A program made the position numbers and the translations under genes. A model generated the notes under the pieces. That model ran no database searches, had not been told where the DNA came from, and worked only from the letters and a program-made list of their open reading frames with translations. Below, one piece after another: positions 8,336 through 18,546 of a stretch of 64,000 bases of DNA; position 1 is the stretch's first letter; every line of letters begins with the position of its first letter. The stretch lies in assembly GCA_007116145.1 (NCBI GenBank), contig SKJB01000004.1, positions 22,847 through 86,846 of the forward strand, written 5' to 3'. The DNA is from Limnochordia bacterium. GTDB lineage: Bacteria; Bacillota; Limnochordia; Darwinibacteriales; DTU012.

Positions 8336-9001
8336 TCATCTATTCGGAAATTTATGTTCATCAAATCGCAAGCGAATGTTTTCCATACTCTTTTGAATAT
8401 GCTCCATAGCCAACAATTGAGCTTTCAATGGGTCTCGTTCAACAATAGCATGAATAATCGATTGATGTTCGGCAAGTGTTTCTATGGGAGGGCGCATTAA
8501 GCCCTTTTGATAACTAAATTGATTGATACTAAAGGAATCATTAATTTCCTGTAGCAACTTATTTCCTGATAATTTGGTGAGACGTGAATGAAACTGTTGA
8601 TCAACAATCACATACTCTTGTTCTAAATCAGAACTCCACTTACCCTGAAATTTAGCAAAAAATTGGCGAATCTCTTCGATATCTTCATCGCTAGCGTGTA
8701 ACGCACACGCTTTAGCTGCTGCACCATCGAGTACCTCTCGCAATGCAAAAATATTCAACATTTCGTCTAAGCTCAACCGCTTTACAAAAAAACCTCGCCG
8801 CGGAACATATTCTAGGATGTTTTCAGCTGTCAACCGCTCGAGCACACGAAGAATTGGAGTACGACTCACACCATATTCTTTTGCTAAATGTTCTTGCCGT
8901 AACTTCGTCCCATGCTGATAGACCTGATTCCAAATTTCTTGCTTTAAACGATTATACAAGTACGAATTGAGATCTTCGAATGTATCGTCAAATTGAGACA
9001 T
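8336..9001 (-). CDS. GntR-family transcriptional regulator (FadR/FCD type)
   Basis: N-terminal wHTH LRQEHLAKEYGVSRTPILRVLERLTAENILEYVPRRGFFV plus an FCD-like helical domain. Confidence 0.9.
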   Translation of the reverse strand: MSQFDDTFEDLNSYLYNRLKQEIWNQVYQHGTKLRQEHLAKEYGVSRTPILRVLERLTAENILEYVPRRGFFVKRLSLDEMLNIFALREVLDGAAAKACALHASDEDIEEIRQFFAKFQGKWSSDLEQEYVIVDQQFHSRLTKLSGNKLLQEINDSFSINQFSYQKGLMRPPIETLAEHQSIIHAIVERDPLKAQLLAMEHIQKSMENIRLRFDEHKFPNR

Positions 9002-9100
9002 TGATCTGCTCCTTTACCTTCTATTATCCATATTCCGTTGCTTTTTGAATGCAAAAATCACTATTATGTTTCGCCATATATGCTTAATACCCTTCTTTCA

Positions 9101-9157
9101 AAAAAAAATATGACCTAGCAAAAGGATTAGCCTAAGTACTAGTCTTTTTGCTAGGTC
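9101..9157 (-). terminator. Rho-independent terminator
   Basis: gacctagcaaaa...ttttgctaggtc stem followed on the minus strand by a long T-run. Confidence 0.8.
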
Positions 9158-9164
9158 TTGTTTC

Positions 9165-10286
9165 TTAACGAATCCGCAGACTCACATTACCATATTCTGC
9201 ATCTAGACGAACAAGGTGTACACCTTGATTGTGTGTGGCCAAATAGCGATCCCGTGAATTTGAAATTGTTTCCTTAACCATGGTTACATTTGAGTTTACA
9301 CTTGCTCTCTCTGCATCCACCATTAGGTTGTAGCCATCCGTTGAATCCTGCAACTCAATATCAACTGTAGTGTGACGGCTGCGTATCGTTAGCTCATTAC
9401 TCACGTTTGCTAACCGAAGTGATCCAAACCGAGCATTAAGATCCATATTGCCCGCTACTCTATTCGTGTGCAAATTACTATGGGAGAAGTCACCTTGAAT
9501 CGTTCCACCAATATCCCGTAGATCTATGTGATCATGACTAGCCTGCAAATTAACTTCACCGCTGATATCATCTAAATGGACTCGCGAGTGACGAGAGTTT
9601 AATCGAAGATCACCAGCCACTTCCTCCACAGTTAACTGAGAATGCGCTGTGTCAAGTTGAAGAGTTCCATTAACTCCACGAATATCACCAGAGCTGTGGT
9701 TGATGCTTAGACGCACATTGTTGTTAATCGCTTTAATCGTAAGACCCGTAAGATGATTTAACGTTCCTTCTAAACCAGAAGCAAGATTTTCTATGTGAAC
9801 GAATCCATGGCTAGCAGTAAGCGACACGAATAAATCCTGGGGTAGGTGAATAACAAAATCTGTCTGCACACCACGTATCATTGACGTTGATCGGGGTATA
9901 TTTTCCATGCTAAGAGACAGGTGCTCCTGGTTTATCTGGTGATCCAATTCTAACTTAGCTAAGTGCTCTAAAGCTAATTGTTCCGTATTTGCATAGACCG
10001 TAACTACTGTGGCAATTTCAATATCCAGATTATCGTACCCGACTATTTTTACGTCCCCATAGTGGTTGAGCAGAATTAACCCCTTCAAGTTTTCCGATGA
10101 TACACTAACCCGTTCTTCCAGCGAAGCACTGGGGTATTCAGCCAGTACAGATTGGTTCATGGAAGGGTTAAACGATGAACTCGTATTGCTGAAACGAACA
10201 TTGCCCCCTCTATTATAAATCACATTACTAAAGGCAATAGCTGATAGGATTAGCAAAATACCAATAAATATTTGCTGTCGATTCAT
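9165..10286 (-). CDS. DUF4097-like beta-solenoid putative adhesin, exported or anchored
   Basis: N-terminal TM/signal; repeating beta pattern (HSSGDIRGVNGTLQLDTAHSQLTVEEVAGDLRLNSRHSRVHLDDISGEVNLQASHDHIDLRDIGGTIQGDFSHSNL). Confidence 0.8.
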   Translation of the reverse strand: MNRQQIFIGILLILSAIAFSNVIYNRGGNVRFSNTSSSFNPSMNQSVLAEYPSASLEERVSVSSENLKGLILLNHYGDVKIVGYDNLDIEIATVVTVYANTEQLALEHLAKLELDHQINQEHLSLSMENIPRSTSMIRGVQTDFVIHLPQDLFVSLTASHGFVHIENLASGLEGTLNHLTGLTIKAINNNVRLSINHSSGDIRGVNGTLQLDTAHSQLTVEEVAGDLRLNSRHSRVHLDDISGEVNLQASHDHIDLRDIGGTIQGDFSHSNLHTNRVAGNMDLNARFGSLRLANVSNELTIRSRHTTVDIELQDSTDGYNLMVDAERASVNSNVTMVKETISNSRDRYLATHNQGVHLVRLDAEYGNVSLRIR

Positions 10287-10309
10287 GATTGTTTATCCTC
10301 CTTCTGCTG

Positions 10310-11074
10310 CTAGACAATCTCAATTTGTGTTTCCCATAGCCAAGTCCCCAAGGCGAACAAGGCAACAACGATTAGCCATGGAGCAAGAATGGGAGCGAGG
10401 CTCATCTGAAATTCGCCCATGTGCACCATCCCTTGACTATAATTACCAATTTCAAATGTCATCCAGGGTACCCAGCGAAGTAAGGGTTCGATTACGTATC
10501 CTAACCGTTCCATTAGCCAGACAGACAGCACAAGAATCCAAACCATGACCAGTCCCTGAAAGCGTTTGACCATACGCGCAGAAATGTAAGAAAAGTGTGT
10601 TAGCATGGTGGCTGACGACACTAGTAATACGCTAAGCACAAAAGCATTGAGTCCAGTTCGCAGATACCAAATTGTGGGAAACAGAGTTAAACAATCACCT
10701 ACGATCTGCATAATACTACCACCTAGTGCAAGAAAAAAACTAGCTGCAAACAGCACTACGCTGAAGACATAGGCTATCATTACAACAAGGAACTTCGATG
10801 TAGTAATCTGCCACCCTGGTATGGGTAGAGACAAGAGCAGGTAGGCTGTATCTTGATTCCATTCCGAGCGATACATCTGCACACTGATCCATAGTAACCA
10901 GATTGGAATAAACGAAATTGGGATCCACCCCAGACCAAAAACTAACTCAGCAGGCCAGCGCTGAACTCTAGTTGCTAGGAATAGATGCCAACCTAACGTG
11001 AGAAACATTAAGACACCTAAATACCATCTGAGAGCTCGTAATTCTTTTTTTATTAGTTGCAGATAGGATTTCAT
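10310..11074 (-). CDS. ABC transporter permease
   Basis: Six-TM-like hydrophobic protein directly downstream of an ABC ATPase. Confidence 0.75.
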   Translation of the reverse strand: MKSYLQLIKKELRALRWYLGVLMFLTLGWHLFLATRVQRWPAELVFGLGWIPISFIPIWLLWISVQMYRSEWNQDTAYLLLSLPIPGWQITTSKFLVVMIAYVFSVVLFAASFFLALGGSIMQIVGDCLTLFPTIWYLRTGLNAFVLSVLLVSSATMLTHFSYISARMVKRFQGLVMVWILVLSVWLMERLGYVIEPLLRWVPWMTFEIGNYSQGMVHMGEFQMSLAPILAPWLIVVALFALGTWLWETQIEIV

Positions 11075-11793
11075 TACTGGTATACCTCCCTAAACAGATC
11101 ATTAATGGACAGATTGTGTTGTTGCCGTAATGTATCTGCTGTATCTATGAGTTTAACTTTACCTTTTTCTAGAAAGATCACAGAGTCAAACAAAGATTCG
11201 GTTTCACCCACTTCATGCGTGGAGAGAATCATGGTTTGGTGTTCCGCTTTAAATTCTTTTAAAATCACATCAATAATTCTCCCGCGCGAGGAAGGATCCA
11301 ACCCTGACAATGGTTCGTCAAGTAGAACTAGCTCAGCATCTCGAGCCATAGCAATCACCAGCTTCAACCGCGCCCGCATCCCTTTAGACAGACTAGAAAT
11401 CGCTTGATCGTGTGTTAAGTTCATAAATTTCAGTAGTTCCTCTGCTCGATCCCATTGCCAATCATGATACATTGCACTCACAAATTGCAGGATGTCACCA
11501 ATTTTCATCCAACGATAGAGATAATCAATTTCCGGTAAAAAGGCCACCTTGCCCTTGGTCGTGCGATTTGGGGCTTGACCAAGTACATGAATTTGCCCTC
11601 GATCCGGTTTTAACAAACCCGCTATACACTTTAGCAGTGTTGATTTCCCACTGCCATTAGGACCAAGTAAGCCCCAAATCTCGCCGTGTCCAATCATAAG
11701 GTCAATGCCTCTTATGGCATCAGCTCCAGGATAACGTTTTGTCAAGCCCTTGCTATATACTGCGTAATTCGTTGATTCCATTATGCTCACCAT
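11074..11793 (-). CDS. ABC transporter ATP-binding protein
   Basis: Walker A GPNGSGKST; LSKGMRARLKL signature; Walker B LVLLDEP. Confidence 0.95.
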   Translation of the reverse strand: MVSIMESTNYAVYSKGLTKRYPGADAIRGIDLMIGHGEIWGLLGPNGSGKSTLLKCIAGLLKPDRGQIHVLGQAPNRTTKGKVAFLPEIDYLYRWMKIGDILQFVSAMYHDWQWDRAEELLKFMNLTHDQAISSLSKGMRARLKLVIAMARDAELVLLDEPLSGLDPSSRGRIIDVILKEFKAEHQTMILSTHEVGETESLFDSVIFLEKGKVKLIDTADTLRQQHNLSINDLFREVYQ

Positions 11794-11804
11794 CCTTATT
11801 CAGT

Positions 11805-12203
11805 CTACTTCAACTTACTTGATTGTTTCGGTGCGTGCACTTCGGTTACTTTCGTACTTACGACTGACACAATTCCCTCATCATCACAGCCTAATGATTT
11901 CATCTGCAAAATAAACTCTTCAACTAAACAGCTAACCATTTCATTTCGCATCGTTTCCACTACATTATCTCCCTGCTTCAGAAAAGTACCTTGGCCTCGC
12001 AAGGTCTCCACTATTCCTATGAGTTCCATGTCACGATACGCACGTTGTATCGTGTTCGGATTGATTTTTAACAAAGTAGCCAAATCTCTCTGGGATGGTA
12101 GTTTATCGCCTGGGCTTAGGTCTCCCCGCACCAATGCCTTCTTTATTTCATTGATTACTTGAAGATAAATTGGTTGAGAATTGTCAAATTGAGTATTAAA
12201 CAC
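11805..12203 (-). CDS. GntR-family regulator, YtrA subfamily
   Basis: DNSQPIYLQVINEIKKALVRGDLSPGDKLPSQRDLATLLKINPNTIQRAYRDMELIGIVETLRGQGTFL; heads an ABC operon. Confidence 0.9.
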   Translation of the reverse strand: MFNTQFDNSQPIYLQVINEIKKALVRGDLSPGDKLPSQRDLATLLKINPNTIQRAYRDMELIGIVETLRGQGTFLKQGDNVVETMRNEMVSCLVEEFILQMKSLGCDDEGIVSVVSTKVTEVHAPKQSSKLK

Positions 12204-12238
12204 ATTATCACCCCCGCCACATTAGACAACTAAATAAC

Positions 12239-12264
12239 TAGTGCATTAGCTTGCTAGTACACTA
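12239..12264. promoter_or_regulatory. Candidate YtrA-type operator (TAGTGCA-N12-TACACTA)
   Basis: Inverted repeat just upstream of the YtrA-like gene. Confidence 0.5.
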
Positions 12265-12351
12265 TCAATATACCTTACTTTTTTCCATGTGTCAATAGGA
12301 TAGTTACAACTTTTTCTACGTTTTTTCTGCCGCATTGTGCTATAATTTTAG

Positions 12352-14301
12352 ATGATAGAAAGAAGGTGGCTTATGTCATACAAAACACAAGAGATTTTTG
12401 CACCACTTGGACTACTCGAGCAAGCACTTCCTCAATATGAGTATCGCGTAGAGCAAGCCACCATGGCTGACAAAGTATACCACTGCTTAACCAAGGATGA
12501 GCATGGGATTATTGAAGCAGGTACGGGCGTTGGCAAAAGCTTAGCCTATCTTATCCCAGCCATTTACTATGCCCATGATCAGAAGAAACGAATAATCATA
12601 GCCACACATACCCTTAATTTGCAGGAACAACTCTTTCGCAAAGACATCCCGTTTCTAAACAAAGCTTTACCGATTTCCTTTCATACAGAGATATTTAAAG
12701 GACGGAGTAACTACCTATGCCTCCGACGCTTTGAAGAGGTTTCTCTTGGCGTCTCAGCTCAGCAAGGCTTGGTCCGTTATGCCGAGAAAATTAGTCTCTG
12801 GAAAGAAAAAACCACTACCGGTGATCGGAGTGATTCATCCCAGCCTATTCCTGACCAAGTGTGGCAAGGCATCTGCTGTCAAAAGGAAAGTTGTCCAGAA
12901 GAAGACTGTTCTTTTTTTAAGCAGTGTTATTACTGGCAACTACGCCATCGCTTATCACAGGCACAAATAATTGTGACAAACCACGCCCTCATGCTTGCTG
13001 ACATCGTCACGGAGAACAGCATTTTCCCTCACTATGATGGCGTTATTATTGATGAAGCACATAATCTAGAGGATGGAGCAACTAATGCCTTTAGCCATCA
13101 ATTATCACCGCAGATTCTGTTAGCGTATTACCGGACAGGTCTGCAACTATATTATAGCTTACGGTCAACCATACCCATACATGAAGCAGAAGACTTCCGC
13201 CAATGCTTAGAGCAATTAATCAGTGAAAGTACAACCTATTTCCAACGGGTAAAACCATTTGTCACAGGGTACACCACTTTAATTGACGCAAATAATCACA
13301 GCCATTTCTTCGTCACTCGCTTTAGCGAGTTATTTCAAGAGATTGCTAGTACAATAAAAGGTTTCTCCCTTCCCGAGAACGAACTCTCTGGATTAGCTGC
13401 TCAATTTATGGAATATACCTCCACAGTACTCCAAAATACAGAACTAATTATTAAGGCTAGCGATCAAGATTATATATATTGGGCAGAACTAAGTAATGGT
13501 GATGTCCGGCTACTAGCAGCTCCGCTCAGTGTCGCCAAACTGTTACACAAGACATTATTCTCTACGGTGAAGTCTGTGATACTAACATCGGCTACATTAT
13601 CAACCAATTCTACCTTTGACTATTTTCAGAAACGGATTGGAGTTAAACATGCAGCTAACTTGACACTTGGTTCACCTTTTGATTATAAAAAACAAGCCAT
13701 TTTGTGCATTCCAAGCACGGCCCAAAACCCTAAGCATGCAAAGTATGACTGGTATACGGCCTATTTCCTTCTCCATGTACTAGCTCGTACAAAGGGGGGT
13801 GTTTTAGCTCTGTTCACCAGCTACCAGGGGATGGAAACGGTAGCGGATTTCATGGATGAGAAACTCGCAGAAGTAGGATACAACTTATTTGTCCAAGGTG
13901 AAGATTCCCGCGAAAATTTGGTGCAGAGCTTCTTAACGACTCCAAAATCTATACTCTTAGGAACGAATAGTTTTTGGGAAGGAGTAGATATTCCGGGAGA
14001 CGCTTTGCGAGCTGTAGTAATTACCCGCTTACCTTTTGCTGTACCCGATCGTCCCGTTGTGGCAGCACGCTTAAAAGCCATCGACGACGCAGGTGGAAAT
14101 TCGTTCCAAGAATACAGTATTCCCCAAGCGATCCTGCGGTTAAAACAAGGATTTGGCCGACTGATACGCAGTAGCACTGATCGAGGCGCGGTCATTATCC
14201 TTGATCAACGGATCCTTACTACAGACTACGGAAGCCAATTCCTTAAATCACTTCCTCCAGCCCAATTTACCCGCGATTTAGATGATTTACGCTTCAATTA
14301 A
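12352..14301 (+). CDS. dinG: DinG-family (XPD-like, Fe-S) ATP-dependent helicase
   Basis: GTGVGKSLAYLIPA; four-Cys region CLRR...CCQKESCPEEDCSFFKQCYY; DEAHNLEDGA; LGTNSFWEGVDIPGD; QGFGRLIRS. Confidence 0.9.
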   Translation: MIERRWLMSYKTQEIFAPLGLLEQALPQYEYRVEQATMADKVYHCLTKDEHGIIEAGTGVGKSLAYLIPAIYYAHDQKKRIIIATHTLNLQEQLFRKDIPFLNKALPISFHTEIFKGRSNYLCLRRFEEVSLGVSAQQGLVRYAEKISLWKEKTTTGDRSDSSQPIPDQVWQGICCQKESCPEEDCSFFKQCYYWQLRHRLSQAQIIVTNHALMLADIVTENSIFPHYDGVIIDEAHNLEDGATNAFSHQLSPQILLAYYRTGLQLYYSLRSTIPIHEAEDFRQCLEQLISESTTYFQRVKPFVTGYTTLIDANNHSHFFVTRFSELFQEIASTIKGFSLPENELSGLAAQFMEYTSTVLQNTELIIKASDQDYIYWAELSNGDVRLLAAPLSVAKLLHKTLFSTVKSVILTSATLSTNSTFDYFQKRIGVKHAANLTLGSPFDYKKQAILCIPSTAQNPKHAKYDWYTAYFLLHVLARTKGGVLALFTSYQGMETVADFMDEKLAEVGYNLFVQGEDSRENLVQSFLTTPKSILLGTNSFWEGVDIPGDALRAVVITRLPFAVPDRPVVAARLKAIDDAGGNSFQEYSIPQAILRLKQGFGRLIRSSTDRGAVIILDQRILTTDYGSQFLKSLPPAQFTRDLDDLRFN

Positions 14302-15177
14302 TAAGTCAATAAATTTTTTGGCTGAAGTCGCTAACGGCACATTTCGTAAGGTGACTATACCAATCGTACGCGAGGGAATAGGCTGTAATAAGGGCACTTC
14401 ACGCAGCTGACCGTTTTGTAACTCATCACCAATAAAATCCTTAACAACATAAGCAATGCCTAGACCGATCATTGCAAACTGCACGAGTAAGTCAATACTA
14501 CCCAACTCAATTTCGGGCTGTAATACAATTCCGTGTGTTGCCATGTAGTTATCGATAAAGTGACGGGTGTTACTCCCTTTTTCTAATAATAGTAAAGGAT
14601 AATGGGCTAGCTGCTCAAGAGAGAGCGGTGTATCACATATATGCCAATCATTTACCCCAGCCACGAAACAGTCCTGCACCTCTAACGCTTCACAGATATT
14701 GTATTGAGTATCTGTGCTTATGGGAAGGTTTACCACCGCTAGATCCACGTCACCTTTTCGCAACAACATTAACGTCTCTGGCGTGGTGCGATTAGTCACT
14801 TGGATCCGTAATTCTGGATATGCACTATGGAACTGCTCTAATTTAGGGAGCAAGTAATATTTACTGATGGTATCGCTTGCTCCGATTCTAATCTCACCGC
14901 TCATGAGGTTTAGCATTTCCCAAAATTTATTCTCTGCGGTGCGCATCAAAGTGTACGCTTGTTCAAAGTGTTTAAATAACACTTCTCCTTCACGCGTTAA
15001 GGTTACCCCCTTAGGACTACGCACAAAAACATGACCTCCAAGTCTCTCTTCAAGCTGCTTAATCGACTGGCTCACTGCTGGTTGAGAGATATACAACTCC
15101 TTAGCAGCCTTAGAAATACTTCCTGCCTTCGCCACCTGGTAGAAAATTTTATACAACTCCATATTCGCTATCATCAT
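14287..15177 (-). CDS. LysR-family transcriptional regulator
   Basis: N-terminal MELYKIFYQVAKAGSISKAAKELYISQPAVSQSIKQLEERLGGHVFVRSPKGVTLTREGEVL. Confidence 0.95.
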   Translation of the reverse strand: MMIANMELYKIFYQVAKAGSISKAAKELYISQPAVSQSIKQLEERLGGHVFVRSPKGVTLTREGEVLFKHFEQAYTLMRTAENKFWEMLNLMSGEIRIGASDTISKYYLLPKLEQFHSAYPELRIQVTNRTTPETLMLLRKGDVDLAVVNLPISTDTQYNICEALEVQDCFVAGVNDWHICDTPLSLEQLAHYPLLLLEKGSNTRHFIDNYMATHGIVLQPEIELGSIDLLVQFAMIGLGIAYVVKDFIGDELQNGQLREVPLLQPIPSRTIGIVTLRNVPLATSAKKFIDLLIEA

Positions 15178-15290
15178 AATCCCACCTTATACCCCGTAGT
15201 AGAGATATTGATTTTACTTATAACTAGATTTTCAGTATAATCTAAATGTGAGAAAGTGTAAACTAGCAACACGCGAAAGGGGAAACTAGT

Positions 15291-16568
15291 ATGGGTGTAA
15301 CTGCAATTGTTGGTGCGAATTGGGGAGACGAGGGAAAGGGTAAGATGATTGATAGCTTAGCCTCCCACTCCGACTTAGTCATTCGATTTCAAGGAGGAAA
15401 TAATGCCGGTCACACTGTGATTAATGATCAGGGGCGATTTGCTCTCCATCTCCTCCCTTCGGGTGTTTTTTATCCTAATGTCCTAAACCTCCTAGGTCCA
15501 GGGGTTGCTGTTAATATTAAGGCCTTTTTAGAAGAATACCAAACACTGATTCGCCAGGGGATCACCAAACCTCAACTCGGAATCTCCAATCGTGCTCAGG
15601 TAGTATTGCCGTATCACAAGCTTTTTGATGAACTCGAGGAACAACGCTTAGCGGATCGGCAGTTTGGATCGACCAAATCCGGTATTGCCCCTTTTTATTC
15701 TGATAAGTACTTAAAAATTGGGATTCAAGTGGCCGACTTGTTTGATCGCGAGAGTCTAACAGAAAAGATAGGCCGTGCCCTAGAACAAAAAAACATTCTA
15801 CTTGCAAACCTATACCAGCACGCAACACTTACAGCAAAAGATATTATTGCCGAATTAGATCCCTACATCGCCCAAATAGAACCTTTTGTCTGTGATACCA
15901 ACCAATTAGTGCAACAGGCTTTAAGAGCCAAAAAAGATATAATTCTCGAAGGACAACTAGGAGCCTTACGCGATCCTGATCATGGGATCTATCCTTTTAC
16001 CACATCATCATCCACTCTTGCTGGATTTGCCACAGTAGGAGCTGGAATTCCACCCCATGCAATTACTCGCATTATAGCTGTCGTTAAAGCGTACTCGAGT
16101 TGCGTAGGTGCAGGCCCTTTCGTAACAGAACTCTTCGACAAAGCTGGAGACGAATTGCGTAGTCGTGGAGGTGACAAAGGAGAATACGGAGCAACGACAG
16201 GTCGTCCGCGGCGAATGGGCTGGTTTGATCTGGTTGCTACACGCTATGGTTGCCATGTCCAAGGGGCCACCGAAATTGCCCTCACTTTATTAGATGTCTT
16301 AAGCTACCTTGATGAGATACCTGTTTGTGTTCAATATGAGCTAGACGGCAATCAGACCGATTACTTTCCTAGTACCACCCGACTAAACAAGAGCAAGCCC
16401 AGATATAAAATACTTAAGGGCTGGAAACAAGACATCACACAAGTACGAGAGTTTAGCCAACTCCCCCAAGCTGCGCAAGACTATGTGAAATTTATTGAAC
16501 AAGAGATAGAAATACCAATTCGCTGGATCTCAGTAGGACCTCATCGCGATAGTTTAATACGTCGTTAG
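15291..16568 (+). CDS. purA: Adenylosuccinate synthetase
   Basis: GANWGDEGKGKMIDSLA; GGNNAGHTV; GPGVAVN; CVGAGPFVTEL; ATTGRPRRMGWFD. Confidence 0.96.
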   Translation: MGVTAIVGANWGDEGKGKMIDSLASHSDLVIRFQGGNNAGHTVINDQGRFALHLLPSGVFYPNVLNLLGPGVAVNIKAFLEEYQTLIRQGITKPQLGISNRAQVVLPYHKLFDELEEQRLADRQFGSTKSGIAPFYSDKYLKIGIQVADLFDRESLTEKIGRALEQKNILLANLYQHATLTAKDIIAELDPYIAQIEPFVCDTNQLVQQALRAKKDIILEGQLGALRDPDHGIYPFTTSSSTLAGFATVGAGIPPHAITRIIAVVKAYSSCVGAGPFVTELFDKAGDELRSRGGDKGEYGATTGRPRRMGWFDLVATRYGCHVQGATEIALTLLDVLSYLDEIPVCVQYELDGNQTDYFPSTTRLNKSKPRYKILKGWKQDITQVREFSQLPQAAQDYVKFIEQEIEIPIRWISVGPHRDSLIRR

Positions 16569-16585
16569 CGCACGCTAACAAAAAA

Positions 16586-16612
16586 AAGGCTGGGGTTTAA
16601 CCCTAGCCTTTT
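16586..16612. terminator. Bidirectional terminator between convergent purA and Fe-ADH
   Basis: aaaaaggctgggg TTTAA ccctagcctttt. Confidence 0.8.
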
Positions 16613-17721
16613 AGAAAACTACTACTTAGCACTTGATCACAAACCTCTGCAGTTACATTTCCTAAGGAATATCCAGCATTTTTCGTTTGACTAGCTGTAA
16701 GTGCGTATGCTTTCACCTGATCTGCAGTGAGTTGTAGTTTGTTGCGAAAAAAACCTTGCATCAAGTGTAAAAAACTATCCACATCCGGCAGTTCTATCCA
16801 CTGTAAAACATTGTTTACTCGGTTCGGAGCTACGGTGTGCGTGTAACGGAGAAACTCACCCATAATTAGACCATTAGCTTGACCGTGTGGTATACCGTGA
16901 TAATACGTAAGCGGATAGCCCAAAGCATGCACAAATGTCGTCCCGGTATGGGAGATGGCTATACCTCCAAGGGTAGAAGCGATAAGCAGAGCATCTCGTA
17001 CGTCTGCGCTTAATTCTCCCGCTTGCAGCGGAGCAATACAATTCTTCCATAGCTGAATACCTTGCCCTGCAAAGAGATCGCTCGCATCACTAGCGCGTCG
17101 CGATAAATACGCTTCAACGAGATGGGATAGAGCATCAACAGCTGTATCGACAGTCACTGCTAGCGGCAAGGATGCAGTGTACTGATTATCGAGGAAAGCA
17201 ACTTTTGGAAAGAGGGCAGCACCTCCAAACCCCTTTTTTGTTTCCGCCTCTGGAATCGTTAAAACAGAGTACGGTGTAGCCTCACTACCTGTTCCTGCGG
17301 TTGTAGGAATGGCCAATATCGGCAAGGGCTGATTGGCATACGTATTCTTAAATAGGTCAATCGCTGGTATCGCGTTTGTTGCTAATACGGCAATCGCTTT
17401 GGCAGCATCTAACGGTGATCCACCACCAATGCCCAGAATAAAATCTGGGTTCCATCTCCTTGCTATCTCACCACCAAGCGTCACATTTTCCAGCGAGGGG
17501 TTATTTTCCACCTGATCAAAGAGCAAATATTCCATCTCTATTTGCTCAAAGGCTGTTAAAACATTTGATAAGGCTCCACTTTGCTTTGCTGAATTTTTTC
17601 CTGTGACGATCAATGCTTTTTTCCCATAACGAGCAAATTCCTGGGAATTTTGCAGTACAATCCCTTCGCCATGCAAGATTTTTGTCGGCAAATAGTAGTT
17701 AAAATTCTGCACCCAATACAA
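16603..17721 (-). CDS. Iron-containing alcohol dehydrogenase
   Basis: GGGSPLDAAKAIAV; PTTAGTGSEATPYSVLT; HGIPHGQANGL. Confidence 0.93.
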   Translation of the reverse strand: MYWVQNFNYYLPTKILHGEGIVLQNSQEFARYGKKALIVTGKNSAKQSGALSNVLTAFEQIEMEYLLFDQVENNPSLENVTLGGEIARRWNPDFILGIGGGSPLDAAKAIAVLATNAIPAIDLFKNTYANQPLPILAIPTTAGTGSEATPYSVLTIPEAETKKGFGGAALFPKVAFLDNQYTASLPLAVTVDTAVDALSHLVEAYLSRRASDASDLFAGQGIQLWKNCIAPLQAGELSADVRDALLIASTLGGIAISHTGTTFVHALGYPLTYYHGIPHGQANGLIMGEFLRYTHTVAPNRVNNVLQWIELPDVDSFLHLMQGFFRNKLQLTADQVKAYALTASQTKNAGYSLGNVTAEVCDQVLSSSFLKG

Positions 17722-17743
17722 CTCCTTTGTTCTCCACCTAAAA

Positions 17744-18481
17744 TTATGAGACTCGCTTCACTTGGAATTTTCCCAGCCACGAACTAGACGTTAGTAATAA
17801 CCGTGGACGATCCTCGCCAATCACTAGCTCTTCTACTGTTTGTCGTCCGATTATGCTTTTGTTTCTTTGCCCTAATACATCAAAAAAACCTAATCGAGTT
17901 TTAGATTCGGCAACAATCGTCACTCCATCAGGCACTAAAATTGTAACCTTCCCCAAAAGGGTTAGTGCATCCAAGCGTATCGTGCGAAACTGAATATCTG
18001 CTGGTGAGATTTTCAGAGTGATTCCACTTAATATACTAACAAAGGTAGCATCTTCTCTTGGCCAATCACTACCTGTAAGTACACGCGGCATGAAGAAACT
18101 AGAGTACACCGTTTCACCTTTACTAATAACACTAAAAATGATATGAAAAAATAGCATCACAAGTAGTATGGGGAAAAAGAGTACAAGAGCTAAACCAGCA
18201 ATAACCACCACAAATTCCTGATTCTCCGTAAACAAAATGGCGATATTTAAAATAAACCAAAATCCGCCAAAGAGTACAAAGACTAACGCTGTTTTCTCAC
18301 TCCGTCTTTCTTTGCGCTGGGTATACACATATCCAAGCCAAAGAAAGATGAGGGGCCAGAGTCTAGCAATCACCTCGCCTAGTCCAAAACCAATCTTCTC
18401 CATGCGCTCAAGCAAGAAGATCGCCATAAGAACTGCACCAATAATACCAATAACTCCCTTTTTCACTTTTGCACCCTCCAT
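17744..18481 (-). CDS. LiaF-like membrane protein (cell-wall-stress type C-terminal domain)
   Basis: N-terminal TM segments; C-terminal LTLLGKVTILVPDGVTIVAESKTRLGFFDVLGQ. Confidence 0.65.
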   Translation of the reverse strand: MEGAKVKKGVIGIIGAVLMAIFLLERMEKIGFGLGEVIARLWPLIFLWLGYVYTQRKERRSEKTALVFVLFGGFWFILNIAILFTENQEFVVVIAGLALVLFFPILLVMLFFHIIFSVISKGETVYSSFFMPRVLTGSDWPREDATFVSILSGITLKISPADIQFRTIRLDALTLLGKVTILVPDGVTIVAESKTRLGFFDVLGQRNKSIIGRQTVEELVIGEDRPRLLLTSSSWLGKFQVKRVS

Positions 18482-18546
18482 TCTACGTCCTACGATCCTT
18501 TTCCCTTTATTCTATGGGAATTCCTGCCTTATTAGGACAAAAATCA

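Noticed and set aside
18508-18527. GCAGGAATTCCCATAGAATA upstream of the LiaF-like gene as a full copy of the GCAGG motif
   Set aside because: Internal spacing is 8 nt shorter than in the other copies, so it is listed only as a variant and not counted as support.
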